A stretch of DNA of 64,000 nt from Parafrigoribacterium mesophilum (GCF_039652555.1 NZ_JBDJAF010000001.1:1736001-1800000); one strand, 5' to 3'; counted from the stretch's first letter, positions 33,617 through 42,558 are shown. A program made the numbers and translations. The notes: a model not told the origin generated them from the sequence alone.

Positions 33617-34957
33617 CTACGACGTCAGTTCCGATTCGTGTCGTGAGAACCACATGATGATGCCTGAGACGAAGACGCCGATCGCTCCGACATAGAACGC
33701 GGTGATGCTCCAGGTGACCCCGGAGGCGAGCAACGCGGTGATGATAATCCCCGCGGTGATGGCGCCGACCTGGCTCATCGCATTGAGGAAATTGACCCCG
33801 GTGGCCCGGCAATTGGTGTCGTAGCTTTCCCCGTTATAGAAGAGCAACGCCGCGTAAGGCCCGATCAGGAAGAACATCCCGATTGCGTAGGTGCCCACAA
33901 CCGCCACGGTGCCTTCGGCCCAAAGCAGCATGATCGCGAACATGACGCCGGCGATCAGCCAGCCGATGCCGATGACGTTACGGCGACCGATGCGGTCCCC
34001 GGCCCATCCGTGCACGAGGTACCCGGCGAACCCGACGAGGTTGATGATCACCGTATAGAGCAGGGCGTTTGAAAAACTGATGTCTTTGCCCAGCGTGAGC
34101 ACCGAGGTTCCCAGGATGCTGAAGGTCAAGATTCCGAACCAGTTGGCAATCCACGCCAGGCTGAGCACGATCGTCGGGCGCAGTGCTCTGCCTTGGAAGA
34201 TCGCCACAATCGGCGTGGACAGCTTGGAGCCGGACAACCCGTAGGTGGTCGCCAGGGCGCTGGCTTCCTCGTTCTGTCCCGCCTTCCGCAATTTGCGAAT
34301 CTGGCTTTCGATTTGGAATTGCGGGGTCTCGCGAAGGTGACGCCGCAAGAAGACGAGCAGAATGGCCGGGAACGCCGCCACCAGGAACAGGAACCGCCAC
34401 CCGATGAGCGGAAGCAGCACCGTCGCGAAGGCGGCCGCCAGGACCGCTCCCAGTGGGAATCCACTTTGAACCAGGCTGTAGGTGAAGCCCCGGTTCCTCT
34501 TGATCTTCTTGTCGTCGGTCAGCGCATAGATTTCGTTCAGGTAGGTGGCATTGATGCCCTGTTCGGCAAGTCCCAGCCCGGAGATGGACCGAATGGCGAC
34601 GATGCCAGCCGCCCCGGGGGCAACGGAGGTGAGTGCGGATCCGAGCGCGGTGCCGCCAATGGTCAGCATCATCCCGCGTCGCCGGCCGATGCGATCCACC
34701 ACGATGCCGCCGACGACGAGCAGGACGATGGCCCCGCCGATCGAGACGGCCGTGTTGACGCCGGTGGCGGTCGCATTCGACCATTTGAATTCCTCTTGGA
34801 TGACCGGCAGCAGGGTTCCGAAGAGAATGAAGTCGTAGATCGCAAACAACATCGCGAGAAAGGCAAGAACGGTTCCCCTCCTCGTCTCTTTGGTGGTGAC
34901 CGGATGTTTCTCCCAAGCTGATACTTCAGGTGGGCTCTTCGATTCGATCGACATCAT
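33617..34957 (-). CDS. MFS transporter (metabolite:H+ symporter type)
   Basis: This 446-residue protein has twelve predicted membrane helices. The loop 2-3 motif is VVDRIGRRRGMMLTIG (D-R-x-G-R-R) and the repeat in the second half is GDRIGRRNVIGIG. The central loop (residues about 215-250) and the N-terminal cytoplasmic stretch fit the sugar/metabolite:H+ symporter branch. It is probably the importer for the substrate of the surrounding hydrolases. It stands between the two amidohydrolase genes, 154 bp downstream of one and 138 bp upstream of the other. Confidence 0.9.
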   Translation of the reverse strand: MMSIESKSPPEVSAWEKHPVTTKETRRGTVLAFLAMLFAIYDFILFGTLLPVIQEEFKWSNATATGVNTAVSIGGAIVLLVVGGIVVDRIGRRRGMMLTIGGTALGSALTSVAPGAAGIVAIRSISGLGLAEQGINATYLNEIYALTDDKKIKRNRGFTYSLVQSGFPLGAVLAAAFATVLLPLIGWRFLFLVAAFPAILLVFLRRHLRETPQFQIESQIRKLRKAGQNEEASALATTYGLSGSKLSTPIVAIFQGRALRPTIVLSLAWIANWFGILTFSILGTSVLTLGKDISFSNALLYTVIINLVGFAGYLVHGWAGDRIGRRNVIGIGWLIAGVMFAIMLLWAEGTVAVVGTYAIGMFFLIGPYAALLFYNGESYDTNCRATGVNFLNAMSQVGAITAGIIITALLASGVTWSITAFYVGAIGVFVSGIIMWFSRHESELTS

Positions 34958-35111
34958 CGACCTTTCTCTCGTTCGATTTGTTGTGTGACGCTGGGTAGAT
35001 CAAGTAGCTTGCGTGAAATGCAGTTACCGACTGGCTCAAACGGCGCAGTGCTCGACCTCCCTCCTCTCGGTTCCTTCTGTACGCGGTGTCTGTCCGGGGT
35101 GAATGCTGGGG

Positions 35112-36849
35112 TCAAACGTGATACAGCGGAGATCCCCGCCCGTAGTCGTTCCAGTCGGCGGGTGGTGTGGAGTAGCGATTGACGCTTGACGGCTGCGACG
35201 ACGCCCACTCGTGAATATCCACGAAGGGTTGATGGAATGCCGCGTTGACCTTCTCGACGTCGGCGTGATTGCGCAATGCATGAGCGGCAAGATCGCGGAA
35301 TTCCTCGAGCATGGCCGATTGGTCGACTTTCGTCAGCGTTCCTGACTCGAAGACGATCTCACCGCCCACGAGCACCCGGTCGATGGACGAGCCGTCCTCG
35401 GAGTAAACGAGGTGCTTCCGGATATCGTTCATCGGAGTGAAGGGAATCGTATTGAGGTCGTACATCACCAAGTCGGCGGCCTTCCCTATCTCGATCGAGC
35501 CAATCGACTCCTCGAGGAGACAGCTGCGGGCGCCCCCGAGCATGGCAGCACTCAAGACCTCCTCTGCGCTCGGCCACTCCTCAAAGTTAGGAGTCGTGAC
35601 CTTATGAAGCAGCGCGGCCATCCGGATGACGTCGAACATCCGGGCGGAGCCGTTACAGAGGCCGTCGCTTCCCAGCGCCACGTTGACGCCGAAGTCGAGA
35701 AGCTTTCTGAAGGGCGCGATTCCCGCTCCGAGCTTCGAATTTGCGATGGGATTGTGCGCGACTGACGCACCAGCCTCGCCGAGAATTCTCATGTCTTCGT
35801 CGCTCACCCAGATGCTGTGGGCAAGCGTGGTGTGCTTGTCGAGAACTCCGATGTCGCTCAGGTACTCCACCAGGGTTCGGCCATAGAGGATCTTCCCGGT
35901 CTCCGCCTGCATCTTGGTTTCGAGAACGTGGATATGGTATTGAGCCTCATGGACACGAGCCAGCTCCGCCATTTTGATGAGAAGTGGTTCGGTGACACGC
36001 TGGGGACCCGATGGCGCCAGGACGTAGCGCAGTCGCCCACTTCTGCCGTGAAACCTCCTAAACGCCTCGGTGCTGTAGTCGAGATACTCGGCCTCGGTCA
36101 CCAACTTGATGGCATCCACTTGAGCGCTCACCTCGGCGGGGACTGCGTGGCGGCCAAAGGGCACAGTGTCGACAAATGGCCGGTTGATGATGTGTCCCGA
36201 CACGTTCGCCCGGATTCCGAGATCGTCGTAAGCGCGAAACACCGCATCCAACTGATCCATCNNNNNNNNNNNNNNNNNNNNNNNNNNNNNNNNNNNNNNN
36301 NNNNNNNNNNNNNNNNNNNNNNNNNNNNNNNNNNNNNNNNNNNNNNNNNNNNNNNNNNNNNACAGTGTCGACAAATGGCCGGTTGATGATGTGTCCCGAC
36401 ACGTTCGCCCGGATTCCGAGATCGTCGTAAGCGCGAAACACCGCATCCAACTGATCCATCGACTGTGCCGGCAGCTCGATGACATCGTCGACAACGGTGG
36501 TCACACCGTTTCGAAGCGCCTCCATGCCGACCAGCATGGTTCGCAGATAGATGAGCTCTGGCGAGATCCTTTGAGCATTCAGGATCGGGTACGCGTAGAG
36601 CATCCAAAGCTCAAGCGGGAGGTTGTCATAGCGGCCCTTGAACAAAGCCTCCTGGGAATGAAGGTGCGCATTGACGAGCCCGGGCGCGACAAGCTTCCCC
36701 CGCCCATCCAGAACAGTCTCGTCCGCTTTCGGCACGAGGCCGTCGCCGATTTCGGCGATGAGGGCGCCTTCCAACCTAATGTCGCCCCGGTAGGGGGTGG
36801 AGTTGTGATCGGGGTCGAACCCGAGGATCTCGCAGCCTTGAATCAACAC
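35112..36849 (-). CDS. Metal-dependent amidohydrolase (ATZ/TRZ group), copy 2, split by a false assembly gap
   Basis: The gene is interrupted by 100 N at 36262-36361. The 99 bases on each side are identical, so removing one copy plus the N run (199 bases) joins the two open frames exactly. The result is a 512-residue protein with no stop. Motifs in the joined product: HLH at 62-64 (VNAHLHSQEA), a LAPSGPQRVTEPLL stretch, HIHVLETKMQ, TLAHSIWVSDEDM, ASVAHNPIANSKLGAG and ALGSDGLCNG, i.e. the full ligand set of the ATZ/TRZ amidohydrolases. GTG 36849 is the start, with AAGGAG eight bases upstream. It lies 13 bp after the NodB-type gene and is coupled with it. Confidence 0.88.
36163..36460. repeat. 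99-bp direct duplication flanking a scaffold gap
   Basis: Positions 36163-36261 and 36362-36460 are identical over 99 bases, separated by 100 N (36262-36361). Contig ends sharing an exact overlap followed by a fixed-size N run is a signature of unmerged de Bruijn-graph contigs. It is not a biological repeat. Confidence 0.92.
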
Positions 36850-36862
36850 GGTCCTGCTCCTT

Positions 36863-37741
36863 TCACGATCGTGGATTGCGGGCGATGAAGTCGTCGGCGA
36901 TCTCGTCGAAGGTCGACCACCGAACCCCCTCGTGCCCATTGATGTGTTCGATGAGTCGTTCCAGCATGAGCAGGACCTGGGGACGACCCGAGACATCAGG
37001 ATGAATGGTCATGGTGAAAGCGGCACTGTCCATCTCGCGATAGACCCAATCGAATTGGTCACGCCACATTTGCTCAAGATGGCGCGGGCTGACGAACCCG
37101 TGGCTGTTGGGGCTGCCTTTAATGAACATCATGGGCGGCAGGTCGTCGAGGTACCAGTTCGCGGGTATTTCGACCAGGCTTGTTTCCTGGCCGCGCACGA
37201 GCGGTTTCATCCAGGTGTCGGCCGGTTGCGAGTAGTCGATATTGGTCCAGGAATCACCCACGCGCACGTAATACGGGCTGAAGTCATTGTGCATGAGCGA
37301 ATGATCGTATTTGATGCCGCGTTCCAAAAGCAGTTCTGCCGTTGCCGGAGAAAACTCCCACCACGGCGCGACAGCACCGGTAGGGCGGCTGCCGGTAACA
37401 CCTTCGATGAGTCCTATGCAACGGTCGAGGATCGCGCTTTCCTGGTCGCGGGTCATCGCGATCGGGTTCTCGTGTGAATAACCATGCACGCCGACTTCGT
37501 GGCCCCCATCCACGACCATTCGCGTCTCATCTGGAAAGGTCTCTATGGAGTGTCCTGGGATGAACCACGTCGTGCGAAGGTCGTGTCGCTCGAACAGCCG
37601 AAGAAGGCGCGGCACGCCCACTTCACCAGCGAACATTCCGCGGGAGATGTCGTCAGGGGAGTTTTCACCTCCATATGACCCGAGCCAGCCGGCAACGGCA
37701 TCAACGTCGACGCCAAACGCAACACGTATTTCCTTGGTCAT
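36863..37741 (-). CDS. Polysaccharide-deacetylase-family (NodB/PuuE-like) hydrolase
   Basis: This 292-residue protein has the NodB fold: D-V-D near residues 12-14 (FGVDVDAV), the H-x3-H metal motif at His86 and His90 (VHGYSHENP) and a late TIHPDVSGRP motif. It has no signal peptide, so it works in the cytoplasm. This cytoplasmic branch includes cyclic-imide hydrolases and PuuE allantoinase, which open rings by amide hydrolysis. Together with two ATZ/TRZ hydrolases and an asparaginase-like enzyme, ring opening of a cyclic imide or ureide is a good guess, but the substrate cannot be read. It lies 43 bp after the asparaginase-like gene. Confidence 0.85.
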   Translation of the reverse strand: MTKEIRVAFGVDVDAVAGWLGSYGGENSPDDISRGMFAGEVGVPRLLRLFERHDLRTTWFIPGHSIETFPDETRMVVDGGHEVGVHGYSHENPIAMTRDQESAILDRCIGLIEGVTGSRPTGAVAPWWEFSPATAELLLERGIKYDHSLMHNDFSPYYVRVGDSWTNIDYSQPADTWMKPLVRGQETSLVEIPANWYLDDLPPMMFIKGSPNSHGFVSPRHLEQMWRDQFDWVYREMDSAAFTMTIHPDVSGRPQVLLMLERLIEHINGHEGVRWSTFDEIADDFIARNPRS

Positions 37742-37784
37742 TGCAGAAATCCTTTCAATAGCGGGAGATCAGGGGGTAAAGCGA

Positions 37785-38792
37785 TTAGATTGCTCGGCGG
37801 TGAAGTTCCTGTCGGACTCGATCCGGGTCGTGAAAGCGGGCAAGTAATGCGATCAGGAGAATCCGAGCCTGCGGCGGTCGCAGCGTGGCGATGAGCTCAG
37901 CACCCGCGTCCACCAAGTCGCTACCGCCGCCTGCGCCATAGAGGGCCGCCACCGGCCCCGCCGCGACACGAGTTGAAAACGCGACCACCATCCCAGCCGC
38001 AGTGAGCCGGGTGACCTCCGCGCAGAATCTTGGGTTTACATTCCCGGCGCCGACGGCTTCGACAACGACGCCGGTGGCCCCCGCCGCCTCGACGGCGCGA
38101 AAAGCCGTCGCATCGGCTCCTGGATAAAAGGGGACAATATCGACTCGCACTCCCGCAAGGCTCAGCGATTCCAATTCCAGCGGCACTGGTCGCCGCGGTG
38201 CGCTGGTCAGAACGAAGCAGCCTTGCCGCACATATCCGACCGGACCTGAAATCGTCGACGAGAAGGCCGCAGACGCAAGGGTGTTCGTCTTGCGGGTTGC
38301 GGCAGCCGCGAAAACTTGCCCGTCGAAGACAATGAGCGCACCCAGTCCGCGAGCACTTTCGTGACTGGCCACCGCCACCGCGTCCGCCAAATTGCGCGGT
38401 CCGTCGGTATCCGGTGCGTCGGCCGGCCGCTGTGCGCCGGTAAAGACCACCGGTCGTGCATCGTCGTGGACGAGGTCGACGAGGTACGCGGTTTCTTCCA
38501 TCGTGTCGGTTCCATGCGTCACCACCACCCCGACGACATCCTCTGACAGCAGTCCCTGGCGGACCCTACGGGCGATTTCGAGCATGTCTTCGGGCTCCAG
38601 CAGGTAACTGCCGACGAGCATGATGTCTTGTGCATCCAGCGTCACGCCGTTGAGCGACTTCGAATTCCCGACACTGTGAAACCGGGCAAGCAAGTCTCCA
38701 GCCGTGTCGGTAGCGACAGAGGAGCCGCGGTCCGAACGTCGCGATGCGATCGTTCCACCCGTTGTGAGAACAAGCACTCTTGGAATCGGCAT
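37785..38792 (-). CDS. Asparaginase-type amidohydrolase
   Basis: This 335-residue protein has both active-site threonine motifs of type II asparaginases: TTGGTIAS with the nucleophile region at residues 10-17, and HGTDTMEET with Thr95-Asp96. Lys in the TRKTNTLAS segment and the NVNPRF loop near the subunit interface are also in place. It has no signal peptide. In this operon it may deamidate a half-amide intermediate to a dicarboxylate plus ammonia rather than serve asparagine itself. ATG 38792 is preceded by GAAGGG; a longer frame upstream would cover the promoter. It is first gene of the seven-gene operon. Confidence 0.88.
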   Translation of the reverse strand: MPIPRVLVLTTGGTIASRRSDRGSSVATDTAGDLLARFHSVGNSKSLNGVTLDAQDIMLVGSYLLEPEDMLEIARRVRQGLLSEDVVGVVVTHGTDTMEETAYLVDLVHDDARPVVFTGAQRPADAPDTDGPRNLADAVAVASHESARGLGALIVFDGQVFAAAATRKTNTLASAAFSSTISGPVGYVRQGCFVLTSAPRRPVPLELESLSLAGVRVDIVPFYPGADATAFRAVEAAGATGVVVEAVGAGNVNPRFCAEVTRLTAAGMVVAFSTRVAAGPVAALYGAGGGSDLVDAGAELIATLRPPQARILLIALLARFHDPDRVRQELHRRAI

Positions 38793-38863
38793 TGACCCTT
38801 CAGCGATGGGGTTGTGCCTTCCGGCCACCTGTCTTACGCCTTCGTAGACCACCCTCGCGGAAC

Positions 38864-38892
38864 AACCTACAGGAACACAAACGGTCGCGCAA
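38864..38892 (-). promoter_or_regulatory. Probable promoter of the catabolic operon
   Basis: On the minus strand, TTGCGC (38892-38887) and TAGGTT (38869-38864) are spaced by 17 bp; the -35 is weak. The LacI-type inverted repeat (38875-38902) overlaps the -35 and spacer, so binding would block RNA polymerase. Confidence 0.4.
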
Positions 38893-38902
38893 CCGTTTGT
38901 GT
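38875..38902. promoter_or_regulatory. LacI-type operator
   Basis: ACACAAACGGT and ACCGTTTGTGT are perfect 11-bp arms around the six-base centre CGCGCA. The core AAACGGT..ACCGTTT around a CG step is typical for LacI/GalR sites. It lies 83 bp before the asparaginase start and 69 bp after the lacI-type gene's stop. Confidence 0.7.
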
Positions 38903-38970
38903 AGGAATGAGTGAGTCGGGAGTCTTCTCCCATCCTGGCTATGCAGCCGACCGCACCGCCTACTGAGCGA

Positions 38971-39999
38971 TTAGCCTTCGGATCCGCGCCCAGAGGATTC
39001 GCGCACTATGAGTTCAGGGGGCAGTTGTTCCGATGCCACGGTCTCTCCGCGCATGAGGTCGTGTAGCTTTTCCAATGCACGACGTCCCATCAGGTGCATG
39101 GGAGAACGAACGGTCGTCAACGGAACAGATGCTTCGGCGGCCAGGGGTATGTCGTTGTATCCGACCAGGGCCACGTCAGTTGGAACATGCAAACCATGGT
39201 CACGCAGCACGCCAAGCGCGCCGAAAGCGGCAAAGTCGTTGGTCGCAAAAATGGCGTCCGGTACCGGCCCAGACTCGAGCATCTTTTCGGCGGCGGCCCT
39301 CCCGCCCGGCGCGTCGAACTCACCAAAAACTATTCTGCTGCTCGGGATCACCAGGCCGGCCTCCCGAAAGACATCAACCAGTCCTCGAGTACGATCCTGC
39401 GCCGTAGAAGCAAACGGCAGTCCCGCGAGGACGGCAACATCACGGCGACCACTCCCAAGGAGATGTTCACCGACAAGCCTCCCTCCGACATAGTCGTCGC
39501 AAGTGACCGCAATGTGCGTGCCGGAGTGTCTGCTCACAAGCACGAAGGGGATACTTCGACCGGCAAGTTCGTCGAGGTACGGGTCGTCCAGACGCGCGTC
39601 GCCAAAGATGAGGCCGTCGACACGTCGTTGGAGCATCATGTTTGCACGCGCACGCTGATTCTCGAGTTTGTTGAGTGAGTTGGTGACGAAGGTCGCCAGA
39701 CCCCTCTCGATCGCCGCTTCCTCGATACCTTCGTAAACCGTTGCAAGCACGAAGTCCTGGAGTCGAGGGACTATAACGCCAACCAGGTTCAAGCGCGACG
39801 TCCGTAAACTCGCAGCGTACGGGTTAGGCGCATAGTCAAGCCGCCTGGCCGCCTCGCGGATGCGCTGCTCGGTGTCGGGCGCGGCCCAGAGGTGAACATC
39901 CTGCTCAGGGGCGTTCAACACTCGAGAGACGGTCGATACATTCAATCCGAGTTCGTCGGCGATCATCCGGAGAGTCGGCGTCGGACGGCGCTTGGGCAA
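38971..39999 (-). CDS. LacI-family transcriptional regulator
   Basis: This 342-residue protein starts with the LacI helix-turn-helix (LRMIADELGLNVSTVSRVLN, residues 10-29) and hinge, then a periplasmic-binding-like ligand domain (LVGVIVPRLQDFVLATVYEG; late ATNDFAAFGALGVLRDHGL, VALVGYNDIPLA). TTG 39999 is chosen because GGGGAG lies eight bases upstream; a nearer GTG (40005) would leave only two bases. A possible promoter is TTGACC - 17 bp - GATAAC at 40118-40090. It controls, by position and operator, the operon beginning at 38792. Confidence 0.88.
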   Translation of the reverse strand: MPKRRPTPTLRMIADELGLNVSTVSRVLNAPEQDVHLWAAPDTEQRIREAARRLDYAPNPYAASLRTSRLNLVGVIVPRLQDFVLATVYEGIEEAAIERGLATFVTNSLNKLENQRARANMMLQRRVDGLIFGDARLDDPYLDELAGRSIPFVLVSRHSGTHIAVTCDDYVGGRLVGEHLLGSGRRDVAVLAGLPFASTAQDRTRGLVDVFREAGLVIPSSRIVFGEFDAPGGRAAAEKMLESGPVPDAIFATNDFAAFGALGVLRDHGLHVPTDVALVGYNDIPLAAEASVPLTTVRSPMHLMGRRALEKLHDLMRGETVASEQLPPELIVRESSGRGSEG

Positions 40000-40221
40000 A
40001 ATCACAACTCCCCGAATCCTGCCGGAGGAAGCACGGAAGGCTCCGTGCATCCAGCCACTTTTTTGTCCTCATGCGTGGGCGGCTACGAGGTTATCTTAGG
40101 TGATCGAACTCCGGTCAACCTGCCCGGGCGGAACGCCGCCGAAGACGAAGAATTCCTCGCCGCCGCCTTCGAACGGTGACGTTAGCTTTGTGCTGCTTTC
40201 AGGAGCGTCTCGTCGAGGTCC

Positions 40222-40632
40222 TTGATCCCCCCAACATCCGAAACCTCTCGCACTACCCCCAGACGTTCACAAGACGAACCCTCCGCGGGCGGCGCTCAAG
40301 CGGATGCTTTATCGGGCGACTTGGCTGAAGGACTGTTCGATTGCGTAGTTCTGCCACGCGTCGCAGTGAGGCCTGGGCGGAAGGACCGAGTTCGGACCAT
40401 GCTAAGTCGCCTTGATCAGGTAACGCGCGCTCTATATTGCGTCGGTGGTTGCGCACGGCGAGTAGTGCCACAGTCAAGATCTCGTTTCGCAAGCTCCCTT
40501 ACCGAACTGCACCGCGGCCGACCCTCAACGACCAAGAACAAGTACGAAACCATCGAACAGATGGAATTCGAAGAACTCGAAATGATTGAGGCCGAACTCC
40601 TCGCCGACGGAATCGAACCTCCACCGCGCTGA
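40222..40632 (+). CDS. Possible remnant or uncharacterised small gene
   Basis: An open frame of 136 codons whose last 35 residues (KYETIEQMEFEELEMIEAEL, then LADGIEPPPR) have gene-like codon use and an acidic helical character, while the first 90 do not look like protein. A terminator-like hairpin (40681-40704) follows 48 bases after the stop on the same strand. The 3' end of a lost gene, or a short gene with a later start, is plausible. No family recognised. Confidence 0.3.
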   Translation: MIPPTSETSRTTPRRSQDEPSAGGAQADALSGDLAEGLFDCVVLPRVAVRPGRKDRVRTMLSRLDQVTRALYCVGGCARRVVPQSRSRFASSLTELHRGRPSTTKNKYETIEQMEFEELEMIEAELLADGIEPPPR

Positions 40633-40680
40633 CCTCGTTCAGCCCGCGCACCACATTTCCCAGCTCGACCAGAACGCATC

Positions 40681-40704
40681 AGCCTGCCCTCGTGGCGGGC
40701 TTTT
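40681..40704 (+). terminator. Hairpin with T-run, plus strand
   Basis: AGCCTGCC and GGCGGGCT form an eight-base stem (one G-T pair) around CTCGT, followed by TTT. It points to a rightward transcription unit ending here, perhaps the open frame that stops at 40632. Confidence 0.5.
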
Positions 40705-40762
40705 CGTGTTTCGGCACCCATCAACGCGTTCCGAACGCCGCCAACGCGGCCAGAACAGTATG

Positions 40763-40808
40763 AAAATAGGGACCAGATCGAGATTTCTCCCGATCTGGCC
40801 CCTATTTT
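40763..40808. terminator. Bidirectional rho-independent terminator
   Basis: Arms 40763-40780 and 40791-40808 match in 17 of 18 positions with a ten-base loop. They carry AAAA on one side and TTTTT on the other, so the structure works in both directions. It lies 43 bp behind the tRNA-Leu 3' end and would end that transcript. Confidence 0.8.
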
Positions 40809-40851
40809 TGCAACGTCCGAAGTCGAATACCTCTAAAGTGCGACTTCGTCT

Positions 40852-40938
40852 TGGTGCGCGAGGGGGGACTTGAACCCCCATGCCCTCACGGGCACACGGA
40901 CCTGAACCGTGCGCGTCTGCCAATTTCGCCACCCGCGC
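40852..40938 (-). tRNA. tRNA-Leu (anticodon CAG)
   Basis: An 87-base class II tRNA with encoded CCA. Acceptor GCGCGGG pairs with CUCGCGC, discriminator A. The anticodon loop is TTCAGGT in a stem GCACGG/CCGTGT. A long variable arm (GCCCGTGAGGGC) and the T-loop GTTCAAGTC are present. In M. tuberculosis a tRNA-Leu gene occupies the same place next to fhaA. Confidence 0.95.
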
Positions 40939-41023
40939 CAATCATGCGAGATTACCACAGCCAGCACAGGCACTCTTCCGGCTATCGCACGTGGCGCACT
41001 TGCAACAACCGAGTTGAAAAAAG

Positions 41024-41032
41024 TTATCCACA
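41024..41032. promoter_or_regulatory. Consensus DnaA box
   Basis: TTATCCACA, 9 of 9 to the E. coli consensus, 59 bp before the DUF222-HNH gene. A single box is not an origin; it may be a regulatory or titration site. Confidence 0.5.
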
Positions 41033-41082
41033 AGCTTGCACAACTGCTCCGAATGTGTATTCGATTGTGCGAGAATTGGATC

Positions 41083-42558
41083 ATGTCCGAAGTCGCCGAA
41101 TCCCTAGCCTCGTTAGAGACAATGGCAGAGTCTCTACCTGCCGATTCTTCGCACTTCGACACACTTTCTGACGAGGAGCTTCTCGACGTTCCGGCACGTG
41201 CGTCTCGAATACAGAGACGAATCAATGCCACGGTTGCGATGGCGGCTGGTGAAATCGCACGCCGCTCCCGGCACGAACTGGGATACGCGGGATTGGCGCA
41301 ACGCTCGGGATTCCGCACTCCGGCAGGGCTGATTCAGAACGTCACAGGAGACAGCACTCGAGAGGCGTCAAAGCTCGTACGAGTCGGCATCATGATCCAC
41401 CAGGCAGAGGACGCCAAGACGGAGGCGAACAGACCCGGCGTCTCCATAGATGGTGATCAACCGCTCCGTCCTGGCAGCGAGCCCGCAAAGCCGTGGCTCG
41501 CACCGATCGCCGAAGCAGCGGCGGCAGCGGTCATTTCCCTCGAAGCGGCGGAAGCGATCCGCATCGGACTAGGCGAGCCATCCACGGATATTACGGAACT
41601 GACACTCACGGATGCTGCGGCGCGCCTCGTCGAATTGGCAAAGACCCTTAACGTCGACGAACTCGCCAATCGAGCACGGGCTCTTCGCGATGACCTGGAT
41701 GAGGCCGGCATAGCGGAACGGGAGGCCGAGCGCCGACAGCGAAGGTCGCTACGGGTGTTCCTGCAACCGGACGGAATGACCAAGCTGGTGTGGCTGCTGG
41801 ACCCGGAATCCGCCGCGATCGTGACTGCAACCTACGACCAACTCACCTCACCGCGACGAGGCGGTCCGCGCTTCGTGGATCCAGCAGAACAGTCGCGTGC
41901 CGACGCCATCACCTCAGATCCGCGCACCACCGAACAACTCGCCCACGACGGCTTCCTGCAATTGCTCACGATCGGCGCCGACGCCGCCCCCGACAGCGTG
42001 ATCGGCACAAACCGTCCTGCGGTGCGGGTTCTGGTGACCGAACAGTCGTTACGCGAGGGCGCAGGGCATGGTCGAATCGAAGGTCAGCTCGACCCGGTGT
42101 CGATTGCAACCGTTCAACGGGCCTTGTGCGACACCGGGGTCCAACCCATCGTCTTCGATGACGCCGAACAGCCCCTCAACGTCGGCCGGGCGCAGCGCCG
42201 GTTCAACAAGCGTCAACGGATCGCCCTGGCGACCCGTGACGGCGGCTGCATGTGGCCGGGGTGCAACCGGCCGGTCTCATGGACCGAAGCACACCATATC
42301 AACGAGTGGAACCGGGATCACGGGAACACCGATGTGATCGATGGCATCCTGCTCTGTCGCCACCACCACATGCTGCTCCACGACAACGGCTGGCGTATCA
42401 CACGCTCCGGTGCGCGCTACTGGCTCATCCCGCCCCGTCTGCAGGACCCGTCGCAGACGCCGCTCGCGATGCCGTTCAAGAGCGCTGCACTGGCCGACCT
42501 GGTGCGCGAGAGTTCCACCCGCGCCAAGCGGCGAACCGTCATAGAACCATCAGGGTAG
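41083..42558 (+). CDS. DUF222 / HNH endonuclease domain protein
   Basis: This 491-residue protein has a DUF222 region (residues about 25-330) and a C-terminal HNH nuclease (GGCMWPGCNRPVSWTEAHHINEW, then LCRHHHMLLHDNGW), with zinc-type CxxC and histidines. This is the family of the mycobacterial REP13E12-type HNH proteins, multi-copy and often linked with mobile DNA in actinobacteria. Start is uncertain: ATG 41083 (used here) or ATG 41053. A perfect DnaA box TTATCCACA lies at 41024-41032 upstream. It separates the catabolic region from the fha/pkn operon. Confidence 0.85.
   Translation: MSEVAESLASLETMAESLPADSSHFDTLSDEELLDVPARASRIQRRINATVAMAAGEIARRSRHELGYAGLAQRSGFRTPAGLIQNVTGDSTREASKLVRVGIMIHQAEDAKTEANRPGVSIDGDQPLRPGSEPAKPWLAPIAEAAAAAVISLEAAEAIRIGLGEPSTDITELTLTDAAARLVELAKTLNVDELANRARALRDDLDEAGIAEREAERRQRRSLRVFLQPDGMTKLVWLLDPESAAIVTATYDQLTSPRRGGPRFVDPAEQSRADAITSDPRTTEQLAHDGFLQLLTIGADAAPDSVIGTNRPAVRVLVTEQSLREGAGHGRIEGQLDPVSIATVQRALCDTGVQPIVFDDAEQPLNVGRAQRRFNKRQRIALATRDGGCMWPGCNRPVSWTEAHHINEWNRDHGNTDVIDGILLCRHHHMLLHDNGWRITRSGARYWLIPPRLQDPSQTPLAMPFKSAALADLVRESSTRAKRRTVIEPSG

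Noticed and set aside
36058..36996. Two broken, overlapping amidohydrolase genes
   Set aside because: They are halves of one gene separated by a false gap with a 99-bp overlap.
29424..40851. Mobile genomic island integrated at tRNA-Leu
   Set aside because: No integrase, transposase or duplicated tRNA 3' end was seen; kept only as a possibility in a finding.
41083..42558. DUF222-HNH gene as part of a homing or defence element
   Set aside because: Such genes are common singletons in actinobacteria; no intron, intein or partner gene is visible here.
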